A DNA stretch of 64,000 nucleotides from positions 744,001-808,000 of the forward strand of contig NZ_JACHJL010000001.1 in assembly GCF_014203645.1 (NCBI RefSeq), given 5' to 3'. The DNA is from Streptomyces zagrosensis. Lineage in GTDB: Bacteria; Actinomycetota; Actinomycetes; Streptomycetales; Streptomycetaceae. The notes under the pieces are model-generated. The model did not search any database. It had not been told where the DNA came from and worked only from the letters and a program-made list of their open reading frames with translations. Numbering within the stretch: the first letter of the stretch is position 1; each line of letters starts with the position of its first letter. A program made the position numbers and the translations under genes. Below, piece by piece: positions 18,295-27,715 of this stretch.

Positions 18295-18918
18295 TCAGGC
18301 GGCGTCGCCCAGTTGGGCCGTGGTGTTCGCGCCGTCCAGTGACTCGCGGATGATGTCGGCGTGCCCCGCGTGCTGGGCCGTCTCGCGCAGCAGTTGGAGC
18401 AGGACCAGGCGCGCCGACCAGGTCTCGGGCGTGGCCTGGGGGTCCCACGGGACGGGCGGTAGGGGCACCGGCACATCCAGGGTGGGCAGGTTCGCGACGG
18501 CCGCGTCCGTGGCGGCAGTCGCCGCGGCGTACGCGTCTCGGAGCGCGGACAGGCTCTCGCCGGCGTTCATCTGGTACTGGCCCATGTCCCACATGCCGTC
18601 AGGCGTGTTGCCGCGGCGCTCGCTCATCAGCTGTGTCCACACCCGCTCACCCTGGGCGAGGTGCTTCACGATGCCGCCCAAGGTCAGCTCGCTCACCGTG
18701 GAACGCTGCGCGGCCTGGTCGTCGGTCAGCCCACGGAGGGCGATCAGCAGCGTGGCGCGCTGTTCGCCGAGCACCCGCAGCAACTCGGCGCGCTCACCGT
18801 CCGGCGCGGGCCCGGGGCCAGCGGCCACCGTGGCGGAAGCGGACCCGGTAGCGGATGTGGGTGTGGGCGCGGGTGACGAGGCAGGTGCGGTTGTAGGTGT
18901 CGTCGGGGCTGTGGTCAT
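18295..18918 (-). CDS. DinB-like / DUF664 protein
   Basis: This 207-residue protein has a Pro/Ala/Thr-rich N-terminus of about 40 residues and then a four-helix DinB-like fold: ERAELLRVLGEQRATLL, then SELTLGGIVKHLAQGERVW with the first metal-ligand-type His, and LLQLLRETAQHAGHADIIR with the His-x2-His near the C-terminus. Such proteins are often thiol- or metal-dependent and sometimes use mycothiol; the substrate is unknown. GGAAAC stands 5 nt before the ATG. It is divergent from the SMR gene across a 189-bp region that contains the TetR-type operator. Confidence 0.82.
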   Translation of the reverse strand: MTTAPTTPTTAPASSPAPTPTSATGSASATVAAGPGPAPDGERAELLRVLGEQRATLLIALRGLTDDQAAQRSTVSELTLGGIVKHLAQGERVWTQLMSERRGNTPDGMWDMGQYQMNAGESLSALRDAYAAATAATDAAVANLPTLDVPVPLPPVPWDPQATPETWSARLVLLQLLRETAQHAGHADIIRESLDGANTTAQLGDAA

Positions 18919-19071
18919 GGGCGTTTCCTGTCCCTTGTACGCGGGTGGGTGGCCGGGTGGGGGTCTTCTCGGGCCGGTGTTTCCCGTTCGGCCGTGCCCG
19001 ACTGTAGACCGCATGTAGGTCAGATCCTGGCCGCATTGGTGAGCGTCGGGCAGCCAATCCGGCCGAGTTAT

Positions 19072-19105
19072 GTACGAACGTACGCAACGATGTGTACGCT
19101 CGTAC
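19072..19105. promoter_or_regulatory. Paired operator for the adjacent TetR regulator
   Basis: Two copies of GTACG-N2-CGTAC occur at 19072-19083 and 19094-19105, 22 bp apart centre to centre (about two helical turns). The second copy ends 2 bp before the SMR start codon. This is the arrangement expected for cooperative TetR binding over a promoter; no binding data are available. Confidence 0.7.
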
Positions 19106-19107
19106 GC

Positions 19108-19428
19108 ATGGTGTACCTCACGCTTTCCTTGGCGATCGCGGCCGAGATCCTGGCCACTACCGCCATGAAGTTCAGCGACGGATTCAGCAAGCTGTGGCCG
19201 TCGCTGGGCACGGCAGTTGGTTACCTGATCGCCTTCACATTGCTCGCGCACACGCTCAAGAGCATGTCCATTGGCACGGCGTACGCGATCTGGTCCGGCG
19301 TCGGGACGGCCGTCCTGGCAGCCATCGGAATGATCTTTCTCGGTGAGGCCGCGACGGCCGCCCGGATCGGCGGGGTGCTGCTGATCATCGCCGGAGTCGT
19401 CGTACTCAATCTCGGCGGTGCGCACTGA
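19108..19428 (+). CDS. SMR-family multidrug efflux protein
   Basis: This 106-residue small multidrug resistance protein has four membrane helices. The first contains the essential Glu (LSLAIAAEILATTAMK, Glu13 region), and YAIWSGVGTAVLAAIG is the conserved third-helix region. It exports cationic compounds in exchange for protons as a dimer. The ATG at 19108 is followed directly by GTG, and no ribosome binding site is visible; with the operator ending 2 bp upstream, the mRNA is probably leaderless. The next gene, a TetR regulator, starts at its stop codon (TGATG), so the pump and its regulator are co-transcribed. Confidence 0.93.
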   Translation: MVYLTLSLAIAAEILATTAMKFSDGFSKLWPSLGTAVGYLIAFTLLAHTLKSMSIGTAYAIWSGVGTAVLAAIGMIFLGEAATAARIGGVLLIIAGVVVLNLGGAH

Positions 19429-19970
19429 TGGCCCGCCGATACGATCCCGACCGCAGACAGCGCATCATCGACGCCGCGATCCGCATCGTGGCCGAGCGCG
19501 GCATCGAGGCGCTCAGCCACCGGGCCGCTGCCGCCGAGGCGGATGTGCCGCTCGGCTCGACCACGTACCACTTCGCAACCCTGGACGAACTGTTGGTCGC
19601 CGCGTTGCGGCAGGTGTGCTCGGAGCCGGGAATGGCGCCCTTGACCTGGCGGCGGGCGCTGGAGGGAAAGAAGTCCCTGACCGACGCGGTCACCGATGTG
19701 CTGATGGACTATCTGAGCGGGGACCCCGGGCGAGCCCGCCTTGAGTACGAGCTGTATCTGGCCGCGCTGCGGCGCGAGGCGCTACAGCCGATCGCCGCCG
19801 AGTGGCTCGACTCGATGGTCGAGCTGCTCACCGAGCACACCGGGGGCGAGGCCCGCGCCCGGGCGCTGCTCGCGCTGGCGGACGGGCTGGTCTTGCAGGC
19901 ACTGCTCACGGGGCGGCGGTTCGAGCGGGCCGAGGTGCGAGAAGCGCTGGCACGGGTGCTGGGGCCGTGA
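19428..19970 (+). CDS. TetR-family regulator of the SMR pump
   Basis: This 180-residue protein has an N-terminal TetR HTH (RRQRIIDAAIRIVAERG, then LSHRAAAAEADVPLGSTTYHF) and a helical ligand-binding domain. Its ATG overlaps the SMR stop by one base. The pairing with an SMR pump and the duplicated inverted repeat ahead of that operon suggest that it represses the pump and itself and is released by pump substrates. Its ligand cannot be read from the sequence. Confidence 0.9.
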   Translation: MARRYDPDRRQRIIDAAIRIVAERGIEALSHRAAAAEADVPLGSTTYHFATLDELLVAALRQVCSEPGMAPLTWRRALEGKKSLTDAVTDVLMDYLSGDPGRARLEYELYLAALRREALQPIAAEWLDSMVELLTEHTGGEARARALLALADGLVLQALLTGRRFERAEVREALARVLGP

Positions 19971-20035
19971 GCGAGGTGGGGGCCGGCTGCCGGACCGGTT
20001 CGCCTCGGTGGGCCGCCTCCGGTTAGCGTTCGAGC

Positions 20036-21028
20036 ATGACCGACGCAGCTACTCACCGCACGACCGGCGCCGTCGCCGCCGGGCTCGCCACGCTCAGCGA
20101 GGACGGCACCGTCCTCGACACCTGGTTCCCCGCCCCCGTACTGGCCGCAGAGCCCGGGCCGGCCGGCACCGAGCGCATCACCGACGACGAGCGGGTCGCC
20201 GAACTCCTGGGCCCGGGCGCTCCCGCCGCGCTCGGCGCCGACCTGCGCCGTGGCGTCGAGGTTGTGGCCGTCCGTACGGTCATCGCCTCGCTCGACGACA
20301 AGCCGTTGGACGCGCACGACGCCTATTTGCGACTGCATCTGCTCAGCCACCGGCTCGTACGGCCGCACGGCGTCAGCTTGGACGGGCTCTTCGGGCTGCT
20401 GGCCAACGTTGCCTGGACCTCGCTCGGCCCGGTCCCGGTGGACCGGCTGGAGCGGGTACGGCTCGCGGCTCGCGCCGAGGGGCTGCACCTCCAGGTGACC
20501 AGCGTGGACAAGTTCCCACGGATGACGGACTACGTGGCGCCCGCCGGGGTCAGGATCGGCGACGCCGACCGGGTGCGGCTCGGTGCCCACCTGGCCGCGG
20601 GGACCACGGTCATGCACGAGGGCTTCGTCAACTTCAACGCGGGCACCCTCGGCACCTCGATGGTCGAGGGCCGTATCAGCGCCGGTGTCGTCGTCGGCAA
20701 CGGGTCCGACATCGGCGGTGGCGCGTCGATCATGGGCACCCTCTCCGGAGGCGGCAAGCAGATCGTCTCCATCGGCGAGCGCTGCCTGCTGGGTGCGGAG
20801 GCCGGGATCGGGATCGCGCTCGGCGACGACTGCGTGGTGGAAGCGGGTCTTTACATCACCGCAGGCACGCGGGTCGCGCTGCCGGACGGGGAGGTCGTCA
20901 AGGCGCTGGAGCTGTCAGGCGTGACCAACCTGCTCTTCCGCCGAAACTCCACGACCGGGCGCGTTGAGGCCCTACAGCGTTCGGGTTCCTGGGGCGGGCT
21001 GAACGAGGCGCTGCACAGCCACAACTAA
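20036..21028 (+). CDS. dapD: 2,3,4,5-tetrahydropyridine-2,6-dicarboxylate N-succinyltransferase
   Basis: DapD transfers a succinyl group from succinyl-CoA to tetrahydrodipicolinate in the lysine and meso-diaminopimelate pathway. The 330-residue protein is the actinobacterial form: an N-terminal domain of about 160 residues, then a left-handed beta-helix with hexapeptide repeats ([55 protein letters not shown]) and the [14 protein letters not shown] end. It stands alone; the ATG at 20036 has only a weak ribosome binding site. A strong hairpin follows. Confidence 0.95.
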   Translation: MTDAATHRTTGAVAAGLATLSEDGTVLDTWFPAPVLAAEPGPAGTERITDDERVAELLGPGAPAALGADLRRGVEVVAVRTVIASLDDKPLDAHDAYLRLHLLSHRLVRPHGVSLDGLFGLLANVAWTSLGPVPVDRLERVRLAARAEGLHLQVTSVDKFPRMTDYVAPAGVRIGDADRVRLGAHLAAGTTVMHEGFVNFNAGTLGTSMVEGRISAGVVVGNGSDIGGGASIMGTLSGGGKQIVSIGERCLLGAEAGIGIALGDDCVVEAGLYITAGTRVALPDGEVVKALELSGVTNLLFRRNSTTGRVEALQRSGSWGGLNEALHSHN

Positions 21029-21140
21029 CGCCTACGGCTAGGGGCGTTGTCTGCGCAGCCGGCAGGCTGCCCGGCCACGGTGCGTGGTCGGCAACCGTTC
21101 CGGGGCCGGCTGCGCGCGCATAGTGACGAATGGTGGCGAA

Positions 21141-21175
21141 CGGCCGCCCGGCGGAGTCATTCCGCCGGGCGGCCG
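21141..21175 (+). terminator. Hairpin terminator downstream of dapD
   Basis: CGGCCGCCCGGCGGA pairs perfectly with TCCGCCGGGCGGCCG around a GTCAT loop, a 15-bp all-match stem located 113 nt after the dapD stop. No T tract follows, as is common in Streptomyces. Confidence 0.8.
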
Positions 21176-21489
21176 GTGCGTTGTGCAGACGGGCGCGCCC
21201 CCGCCCGGGTGCCCCGTGCTCGCTGAGTGCCCGCGCGCCCCGCATGCCGCCGGGCGCCCCGCGCACCCCCCGCGCCCCGCGCACCCCCCGCGCCCCAGCG
21301 CCCCCGCGCCCGGGCGCGCTGGCGACAAAGTGGCAAAGGGGAGCCCTCGTCGTACTAGTGGGAGACGACGCTCAGGGCGGCAGGTACGTGTTATTGAGTA
21401 CGCCGGAGGGTCGGCAGCGAGGACGACGGGGTAGGGCCCGCCCGGAAAGGCTGGAGAGGTTCCCGAGAGTAGATACGGAGACCTCTTCC
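21176..21489. other. Intergenic region with a low-complexity C/G tract
   Basis: Between the dapD terminator and the MMPL gene lies a C-rich tract of CCCCGCGCA- and CCCCCGCG-type repeats (about 21250-21320). The frame of the MMPL gene is open through this stretch but codes only for Pro/Arg/Ala strings, so I do not count it as coding. The last 60 bp before 21490 must hold the MMPL leader; no promoter is obvious. Confidence 0.55.
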
Positions 21490-23784
21490 ATGGCGACCTT
21501 CTTGTTTCGACTGGGCCGTTGGGCCTTTCGGCGGCGCCGTCGCGTTGGGCTGCTGTGGGTAGTGGTCCTGGCTGCCGCCTTCTTCGGCGCAGTTAACGCC
21601 TCCGACCCTCCCGACGACGCGTCGTCGATGCCGGGGATCGAGGCCCAAAAGGCGTTCGACCTCATCAACGAGCGGTACCCCGGGGGTGAGGCGGAGGGGG
21701 CCAGTGCTCGGATTGTCTTTGTCGCTCCGGGCGGGCAGAAGGTCACCTCGACCGAGCACCGCTCGGCCATCGACGCGCTGGTCGCCAAGGTGGCCGATGG
21801 GCCGCACATCACCGAAGCGGTGAGCCCGTTCGAAGGGCGAGGGGTGAGCGAGGACGCGTCCACGGCGTACGCCACCATTACCTACGACGCCAAGGCAGAC
21901 GACCTCTCCGACGCCAGTAAGAAGGAGTTGGAAGGCGCCGTCGACGAGGCCCGGGACGGGGGCCTGACCGTAGAGGTCGGCGGCGATGCGCTGGAGAGCG
22001 AATCCGCGGCCGGGATAGGCGAGGTGCTCGGCGTCGCCGTCGCCGCGGTGGTGCTGCTGATCACCTTCGGTTCGCTGGCCGCCGCCGGGCTACCGCTGCT
22101 CACCGCCCTGCTCGGCGTCGGTATCAGCCTCGCCTCGATCATCGCCCTGGGCAACGCCTTCGGCCTGTCATCGACGACCGGCGAGCTGGCCATGATGCTC
22201 GGGCTCGCGGTCGGCATCGACTACTCCCTGTTCGTGGTCTCCCGCTACCGCGAGGAGCGGGCCAACGGGCACGACCCCCAGGAGGCAACCGGCCTGGCGA
22301 CGGGCACCGCAGGTTCCGCGGTCGTCTTCGCCGGACTCACCGTCGTCATCGCGCTGGCCGGACTCTCGGTGGCGGGGGTGCCGATGCTGACCAAGATCGG
22401 GCTGGGCGCCGCGGGAGCGGTCGTGGTCGGTGTGTTGATCGCGCTGACTTTGGTACCGGCGCTGCTCGGCTGGTGGCCGAACGCCGTCCTCACCCGCCGC
22501 GCCCGTCAGGGCGGCGACCCGGCGCGTAAGAGGGGCAGCCGGTTCCGTACGAGCGGTGACCGGTTCCGTACGAGCGGTGACCGGTTCCGTAACGGAGGTG
22601 ACAGCGATTCGACGGAAGGAGCCGAAAGTTGGGGCACCCGCTGGGCCCGGTTTGTCGTGCGCCGTCCCGTGCCCGTGCTGATCGGCTCGGTCGCCAGCCT
22701 GGGCGCGCTCGCCATCCCAGCGATGGATCTGCAACTCGGCATGCCGGGGGATGAGGCCAAGGCCACCACGACCACCGAGCGCCGCGCCTACGATGCGCTC
22801 GCCGATGGATTCGGCCCCGGGTTCAACGGCCCGCTGACCGTCGTCGTGGATGTGCGGCACGCCGACGACCCGAAGGGCGCGGTGTCGGCGGTCGCCGTGA
22901 AGATCGCCGATACCGAAGGCATCGTCTCCGTCTCCCCGGCCCGGTTCAACAAGGCGGGGGACACCGCGGTACTGACCGCGGTCCCCTCCACCGCGCCCAC
23001 CAGCGAGCGGACGAAGGACCTCGTCCACACCATCCGCGACGAGCGGCCGGCGACCGAGTCCGCCACCGGTGCGTCCTTCGAGGTCACCGGTACCACCGCG
23101 CTCAACATCGACGTCGCGCAGAAGATGCAGGACGCGCTGATCCCCTACCTGCTGACCGTGGTCGGCTTGGCCTTTGTACTGCTGATGCTGGTCTTCCGTT
23201 CCGTGCTGGTGCCCCTCAAGGCCGCGCTCGGGTTCCTCCTGTCGGTCCTCGCGTCGCTCGGCACGGTCGTCCTGGTCTTTCAACAGGGCAATGGGGCCGA
23301 ACTCCTGGGCGTCGAGCAGACCGGGCCGATCATGAGCTTGATGCCCATCTTCCTGGCGGGCATCGTCTTCGGCCTCGCCATGGACTACGAGGTCTTCCTG
23401 GTCTCCCGGATGCGCGAGGCGTACGTCCACGGGGAGCGGCCCGATCAGGCCATCGTCACCGGGTTCCGGCACAGCGCGCGGGTGGTGACGGCGGCTGCGC
23501 TGATCATGATGGCGGTGTTCTCCGGGTTCATCACCGGCAGCGAGGCCATCATCAAAACGATCGGGTTCGGTCTTGCCAGCGCCGTCCTGTTCGACGCCTT
23601 CGTCGTACGCATGGCGTTCGTACCCGCCGTACTCGCCCTTCTCGGCACGGCGGCCTGGTGGCTGCCGCGCCCACTGGACCGGCTGCTGCCGCGCGTCGAT
23701 GTGGAGGGCGAGGCGCTCAGCCACCGCCGCACCGGCGCGCATCCGGACCGGACCGACCATCGGCAGGGCGCGGAGCGGGTCTGA
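21490..23784 (+). CDS. MMPL/RND-family transporter
   Basis: This 764-residue membrane protein has two MMPL halves: TM1, an extracytoplasmic loop (about residues 40-170), five TM helices with MLGLAVGIDYSLFVVSRYREE, then a cytoplasmic linker, TM7, a second loop, and helices with IVFGLAMDYEVFLVSRMREAY. The GIDYSLF and AMDYEVF motifs hold the conserved Asp-Tyr pairs for proton relay. Such proteins export lipids, siderophores or drugs; the substrate is not evident. GGAG stands 9 nt before the ATG at 21490. The linker contains three copies of a 7-residue unit (RFRTSGD). Confidence 0.92.
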   Translation: MATFLFRLGRWAFRRRRRVGLLWVVVLAAAFFGAVNASDPPDDASSMPGIEAQKAFDLINERYPGGEAEGASARIVFVAPGGQKVTSTEHRSAIDALVAKVADGPHITEAVSPFEGRGVSEDASTAYATITYDAKADDLSDASKKELEGAVDEARDGGLTVEVGGDALESESAAGIGEVLGVAVAAVVLLITFGSLAAAGLPLLTALLGVGISLASIIALGNAFGLSSTTGELAMMLGLAVGIDYSLFVVSRYREERANGHDPQEATGLATGTAGSAVVFAGLTVVIALAGLSVAGVPMLTKIGLGAAGAVVVGVLIALTLVPALLGWWPNAVLTRRARQGGDPARKRGSRFRTSGDRFRTSGDRFRNGGDSDSTEGAESWGTRWARFVVRRPVPVLIGSVASLGALAIPAMDLQLGMPGDEAKATTTTERRAYDALADGFGPGFNGPLTVVVDVRHADDPKGAVSAVAVKIADTEGIVSVSPARFNKAGDTAVLTAVPSTAPTSERTKDLVHTIRDERPATESATGASFEVTGTTALNIDVAQKMQDALIPYLLTVVGLAFVLLMLVFRSVLVPLKAALGFLLSVLASLGTVVLVFQQGNGAELLGVEQTGPIMSLMPIFLAGIVFGLAMDYEVFLVSRMREAYVHGERPDQAIVTGFRHSARVVTAAALIMMAVFSGFITGSEAIIKTIGFGLASAVLFDAFVVRMAFVPAVLALLGTAAWWLPRPLDRLLPRVDVEGEALSHRRTGAHPDRTDHRQGAERV
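22539..22602. repeat. 21-bp tandem repeat inside the MMPL gene
   Basis: Two identical 21-bp units starting CCGGTTCCGTACGAGCGG are followed by a diverged third. They encode repeated RFRTSGD in the cytoplasmic linker between the two MMPL halves. The unit is a whole number of codons. Confidence 0.9.
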
Positions 23785-23798
23785 CCCGCACGTACGCA

Positions 23799-23829
23799 AG
23801 GGGCTGCCCCGAAACAAGGGGCGGCCCTC
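23799..23829 (+). terminator. Candidate terminator after the MMPL gene
   Basis: GGGCTGCCCC (23801-23810) pairs with GGGGCGGCCC (23818-23827), with one G-T pair, around a 7-nt loop. It lies just after the MMPL stop and before the histidine kinase gene. Confidence 0.6.
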
Positions 23830-23912
23830 GCCGGCGGTGGTTGGCGGTGGTTGGCCGTGCACCCGTCGCGTGACCCACCATGGGCCCAGTTCCCCCTTGA
23901 TCGGAGAGCTCC

Positions 23913-25088
23913 ATGCTCCCCAGCTTGCGGCGGTACGCCGACCGTCACCCCCGCCTCGTCGAGGCGGTGTTCCTGTTGCTGCTGTACGCGGCAACCGCCA
24001 AGCAGTACGACGAAGGAGGACCCGGCTGGGGGCCAGGCCTTGGCATCGCAGCCGCCGCCTGCCTCGCCCTGCTGTGGCGTCGCCGTCACCCGGGCGCTGT
24101 CGTCGCGTTCACCACGCTCTGCGCCAGCATCACCGGCGGCCTGGGCTACCTGATCACTCCCATCGTGCTGCTCCCGGTCCTCGTGGCGCTCTACGAGTTG
24201 ACCGTCCGGGCGCCGCAACGAACCGCGCGCCTGTGCTGCGTCGCGGTCATCGCGGTCGTCGTCTTCGCGTCGCTGCGTTCCGAGCAGAACGACCAGTCCT
24301 GGAAAGAGAGAGCGATCCCTCCCGCGTTCTCGATCGTGCTGTCGGCCGTCCAAGGCTCGGCGGTACGGGCGCGGCGCGCCTACCTGGACGCCGTGCACAC
24401 CCGCGCTGAGCACGCCGAGCGCACCCGCGAGGAGGAGGCGCGCCAGCGTGTTGCCGAGGAACGCGTCCGCATCGCCCGCGAGTTGCACGACGTCGTCGCC
24501 CACCACATGGCCCTGGCCAACGCCCAGGCAGGCACCGCCGCCCACCTCACCCGAACCCGGCCCGAGCAGGCGGCGAAGATCCTCGTCGAACTGACCAGTA
24601 CCACCGCCTCTGCGCTGCGCGAACTCCAGGCCACCGTGGGCCTGCTGCGCCAGCCCGACGACCCCGACGACCCCGACGACCATGCAGAGCCGCTGGAGCC
24701 GGCCCCCGGACTCGGCAGGCTCCCCGAGTTGGTCTCCGCGTTCGCCGCCGCCGGGCTCCAGGTCACCGTCACGGTGGACGGCGAGCAACGGCCGCTGTCG
24801 CCCGGAGTGGACCTGACCGCCTTTCGGATCGTGCAAGAGGCGCTCACCAACGTCGCCAAGCACGCCGCCGCAAGCGCGGCACAGGTACGGCTCGCGTACG
24901 CCCACGACAGGCTGACCCTCACGGTCAGCGACAACGGCGGCACCGCCCCGCAGCCGCCGGCCCCCGGTAGCGGGTTCGGCCTCATCGGCATGCGCGAGCG
25001 GGCCCGGTCCGCCGGCGGCCACTTCCAGGCGGGCCACCGCCTCGAAGGCGGCTTCGCCGTCACCGCCGAACTCCCCATCCATCCCTGA
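23913..25088 (+). CDS. Sensor histidine kinase (HisKA_3, NarL-type)
   Basis: This 391-residue kinase has about four membrane helices in the first 125 residues, a coiled-coil Arg/Glu-rich segment (about 150-185), the dimerisation and phosphoacceptor helix with His192 in RIARELHDVVAHHMA, and a HATPase_c domain with FRIVQEALTNVAKHA (N box), LTVSDNGG (G1) and GSGFGLIGMRERA (G2). It should phosphorylate the response regulator encoded 17 bp downstream. With no large extracellular domain the signal is likely sensed in or at the membrane. GGAGA precedes the ATG. Confidence 0.93.
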   Translation: MLPSLRRYADRHPRLVEAVFLLLLYAATAKQYDEGGPGWGPGLGIAAAACLALLWRRRHPGAVVAFTTLCASITGGLGYLITPIVLLPVLVALYELTVRAPQRTARLCCVAVIAVVVFASLRSEQNDQSWKERAIPPAFSIVLSAVQGSAVRARRAYLDAVHTRAEHAERTREEEARQRVAEERVRIARELHDVVAHHMALANAQAGTAAHLTRTRPEQAAKILVELTSTTASALRELQATVGLLRQPDDPDDPDDHAEPLEPAPGLGRLPELVSAFAAAGLQVTVTVDGEQRPLSPGVDLTAFRIVQEALTNVAKHAAASAAQVRLAYAHDRLTLTVSDNGGTAPQPPAPGSGFGLIGMRERARSAGGHFQAGHRLEGGFAVTAELPIHP

Positions 25089-25105
25089 CCCCCGGAAGGG
25101 CCCCG

Positions 25106-25777
25106 ATGACCATCCGCGTACTGCTCGCCGACGACCAGACCCTGTTGCGGGCGACCTTCCGGATACTGATCGACTCCTGCGATGACATGGAGGTGGTCGG
25201 TGAGGCCGACGAGGGTGGCAAGGCCCTCGCCCTGTCCCGTACACACCGCCCTGACATCGTCCTCATGGACATCCGCATGCCCGGCATCGACGGCCTCGCC
25301 GCGACCGCCGCCATCTGCGCCGACGCCGACTTGCGGGCCACCCGGGTCCTGATCCTCACCACGTTCCAGACGGACGAGCATGTCGCCCGTGCCATGCGCG
25401 TCGGCGCGAGCGGCTTCCTCGGCAAGGACGTATCCGCCGAGGCGCTGTTGGCCGGCATCCGCACCGTGGCCGCCGGGGACACGCTGCTGTCCCCCGCGGC
25501 CACGCGCTCCCTCATCACCCGCTTCCTCGCCACCCCCGAGCCCGGCACCGACGCGACGCTCCCCGGCCGCCTGGCCGCCCTCACCGCCCGCGAGCGCGAG
25601 GTGATGGCCCTGGTCGCGGACGGGAAGTCGAATACCGATATCGCCGATGAGCTGTTCCTCAGCCCGCTGACCGTGCGCACCCACGTCCAGCGCGCCAAGA
25701 CGAAGCTCGGCGCCCGCGACCGCGCCCAACTGGTCGTCTTCGCGTATCAGTCGGGCCTCGTGCGACCCCCACGGTGA
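25106..25777 (+). CDS. NarL/LuxR-family response regulator
   Basis: This 223-residue regulator has a receiver domain with the phosphoacceptor Asp55 in DIVLMDIRMPGIDG, Asp9-Asp10 for metal, and Lys in FLGKDVSAE. Its C-terminal LuxR-type HTH contains LTAREREVMALVADGKSNTD and LSPLTVRTHVQRAKTKLG. It forms a two-component pair with the upstream kinase (17 bp spacing). The target genes are unknown; the MMPL transporter upstream on the same strand is a reasonable candidate but only by position. Confidence 0.94.
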   Translation: MTIRVLLADDQTLLRATFRILIDSCDDMEVVGEADEGGKALALSRTHRPDIVLMDIRMPGIDGLAATAAICADADLRATRVLILTTFQTDEHVARAMRVGASGFLGKDVSAEALLAGIRTVAAGDTLLSPAATRSLITRFLATPEPGTDATLPGRLAALTAREREVMALVADGKSNTDIADELFLSPLTVRTHVQRAKTKLGARDRAQLVVFAYQSGLVRPPR

Positions 25778-25825
25778 CGCGGTGCGCGCACACCGTCCTT
25801 GCTTGCGTGGTCGCGGGTCGTGCGG

Positions 25826-27715
25826 TCAGTGGCGGATGCGGACGACCTGCGGGTCGTGGTCGCTCGCCTGGTCGGCGAACTCGGCATTGGTGTGCACGAT
25901 GTCGTACTCCGCCTTGCGTATGCCCCTGCTGGTCAGGATGTGGTCCAAAACCTGCGAGTTGCCGTTGTAGACATAGCCGTAACGCTCCTTCTTCGGCAGC
26001 CGGTTCACCAGGTCGGTGAGTACGCCGCCGCGGGTGAGGGCATCGAGCGCCGGCGAGAACTGGAAGTCGTTGATGTCACCCGCGACCACCACGCTCGCCT
26101 TGGGCTCGACGTTCAGCACGTCCCGCACGAACGCGTTGACCACCTTGGCCTGCTGGGTCCGCTGCACCTCCGAGCTTCGCTTCGGCGGCTGGAACCGGCT
26201 GTCCAGGCCCTGATCGCCACCCTTGGAGTTGAAGTGGTTGGCCACCACGAAGACCGGGCGGCCACGGAAGGCGAACTGGCCCACCAGCGGCTTGCGGCTG
26301 TCCTGCCACGCCTCGTTCGCCGGGTCGATCCGGCCAGGTGACGCTGACAGCGCGGGCTTCCCGCCGTGATCGAGCACCCGCACCGGGGTGGCCGCGTCAC
26401 CGCCCACCGTGTCGGTGAAGGACACCCGCTTGGGGTTGAAGAGGAAGGCGTTACGGATGTTGCCGCCGGGCTGGCCGCCGTCCTGGTCATCGGCGGGGTC
26501 GATCTGACGCCACTCGTACGTCGGGCCGCCTGCTGCCGTAATCGTCTCGGTGAGCTTGCGGAGCGTCGCGTTGGCGGAGACGACGGAGTCATTGGTCGGG
26601 CCGTTGTCGTCCTGCACCTCCTCCAAGGCGACGATGTCCGGCGTGGCCAGGTTGTGGACCAGCGCCTCGGCCAACCGGTCGAACTTGGCTTGAGTGGTCT
26701 TCGGAGACAGGTTCTCGACGTTGTACGTGGCGATGGCCAACTCGTCGGCGCGCTGGTGGCGGGTCCTCTCCCGTTCCAACCCGCCATCGGCCAACTCGCC
26801 CAGCTGGGTGGCCTGGATCTCGTAGCCGCCGAACTGGTCGTAGTCGAGCGGGCCCGCAGTGACGCCGGTCAGCTTGTCGTTCACGTTGGCGACGGGGAAC
26901 GGGCGCTCGGCGTACGGGATGAGCGAGGCGACCTTGACCCGGCCCGGGCCCTGGTGGCGGTAGGAGTCGTAGAGCGCCCCGCCGCGTGCGGTGCGGCCTC
27001 GGTGCGGTTCCGCGGTGACCCACAGCTCGTTGTGTGTGCTGGTGGCGCCGATGACGGGGGCGTCCTTGACGGCGACCCGCATGCCCTCCAGCGACTCATA
27101 CCGGTCCAGCGCGAAGCTGCGCGGCCGCAGCGGCAGCGTCTCGATACCAACGGCCGACCCCGTGGGCGCGTAGCGGTGCGGGATGGCGCTGGGGTTCAGG
27201 GTGAAGGCGGCGGGCAGTGGGTGGCCCGAGGACCGTACGCTCCACGTCGCCCGGGTGATCTCGGTGACCGACTGGAGTCCGGCGTCGGCGCCGCCCGGGT
27301 AGAACTCGGTGACCGTACCCGAGACCTCGACGAGGTCGCCCACGGCCACCTTCGGCGTGCTGGAGCCGGTGAAGACGAAGATGGCCTCGCTGGTGGCGGG
27401 ATCGCGGTCCGGCTTCGGGTCCTGCACCCAAAAGCCGCGGGCCGAGCCGAAGGCGCGTACCGCCGTGACCGTGCCGGGCACGTCGGTGACGGCCTTGCCC
27501 GCCAGCGGGGATATGCGGGTGCTGCCCTGGATGTCGTGCACCCGTATCTCGGTGGCGGACGCGGACTGCGGCACGGCGAGCAATCCGGCCGCGAGCGCCG
27601 CCGCGACGACGGCCGTGCAGGCAACGGACCGCCGCGCGGTACGGGGCGCGGACGCGGCGCGGGGCATGGACGTGCGGGGCATGGACGTGCCGATATCTGA
27701 GGAACGCGGGGACAT
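25826..27715 (-). CDS. Secreted ExeM/NucH-type endonuclease/exonuclease/phosphatase protein
   Basis: This 629-residue exported protein has a signal peptide with an Ala/Val-rich core and AVPQSASA cleavage region after a basic Arg-rich N-terminus. An OB-like domain (about residues 55-160: VTDVPGTVTAVRAFGS, then FWVQDP) is followed by an endonuclease/exonuclease/phosphatase domain: IATYNVENLSP, ALEEVQDDNG with the metal-binding Glu, VVANHFNSKGG, VVAGDINDF and a final DQASDHDPQVV with the catalytic Asp-His. It likely degrades extracellular DNA. GGAGG stands before the ATG at 27715; the frame upstream codes for Pro/Arg runs. It converges with the response regulator gene. Confidence 0.9.
   Translation of the reverse strand: MSPRSSDIGTSMPRTSMPRAASAPRTARRSVACTAVVAAALAAGLLAVPQSASATEIRVHDIQGSTRISPLAGKAVTDVPGTVTAVRAFGSARGFWVQDPKPDRDPATSEAIFVFTGSSTPKVAVGDLVEVSGTVTEFYPGGADAGLQSVTEITRATWSVRSSGHPLPAAFTLNPSAIPHRYAPTGSAVGIETLPLRPRSFALDRYESLEGMRVAVKDAPVIGATSTHNELWVTAEPHRGRTARGGALYDSYRHQGPGRVKVASLIPYAERPFPVANVNDKLTGVTAGPLDYDQFGGYEIQATQLGELADGGLERERTRHQRADELAIATYNVENLSPKTTQAKFDRLAEALVHNLATPDIVALEEVQDDNGPTNDSVVSANATLRKLTETITAAGGPTYEWRQIDPADDQDGGQPGGNIRNAFLFNPKRVSFTDTVGGDAATPVRVLDHGGKPALSASPGRIDPANEAWQDSRKPLVGQFAFRGRPVFVVANHFNSKGGDQGLDSRFQPPKRSSEVQRTQQAKVVNAFVRDVLNVEPKASVVVAGDINDFQFSPALDALTRGGVLTDLVNRLPKKERYGYVYNGNSQVLDHILTSRGIRKAEYDIVHTNAEFADQASDHDPQVVRIRH

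Noticed and set aside
21130..21489. N-terminal extension of the MMPL protein by 120 codons
   Set aside because: The extension codes only for Pro/Arg/Ala runs across a C-rich tract, while the ATG at 21490 has a ribosome binding site and gives the usual MMPL N-terminus.
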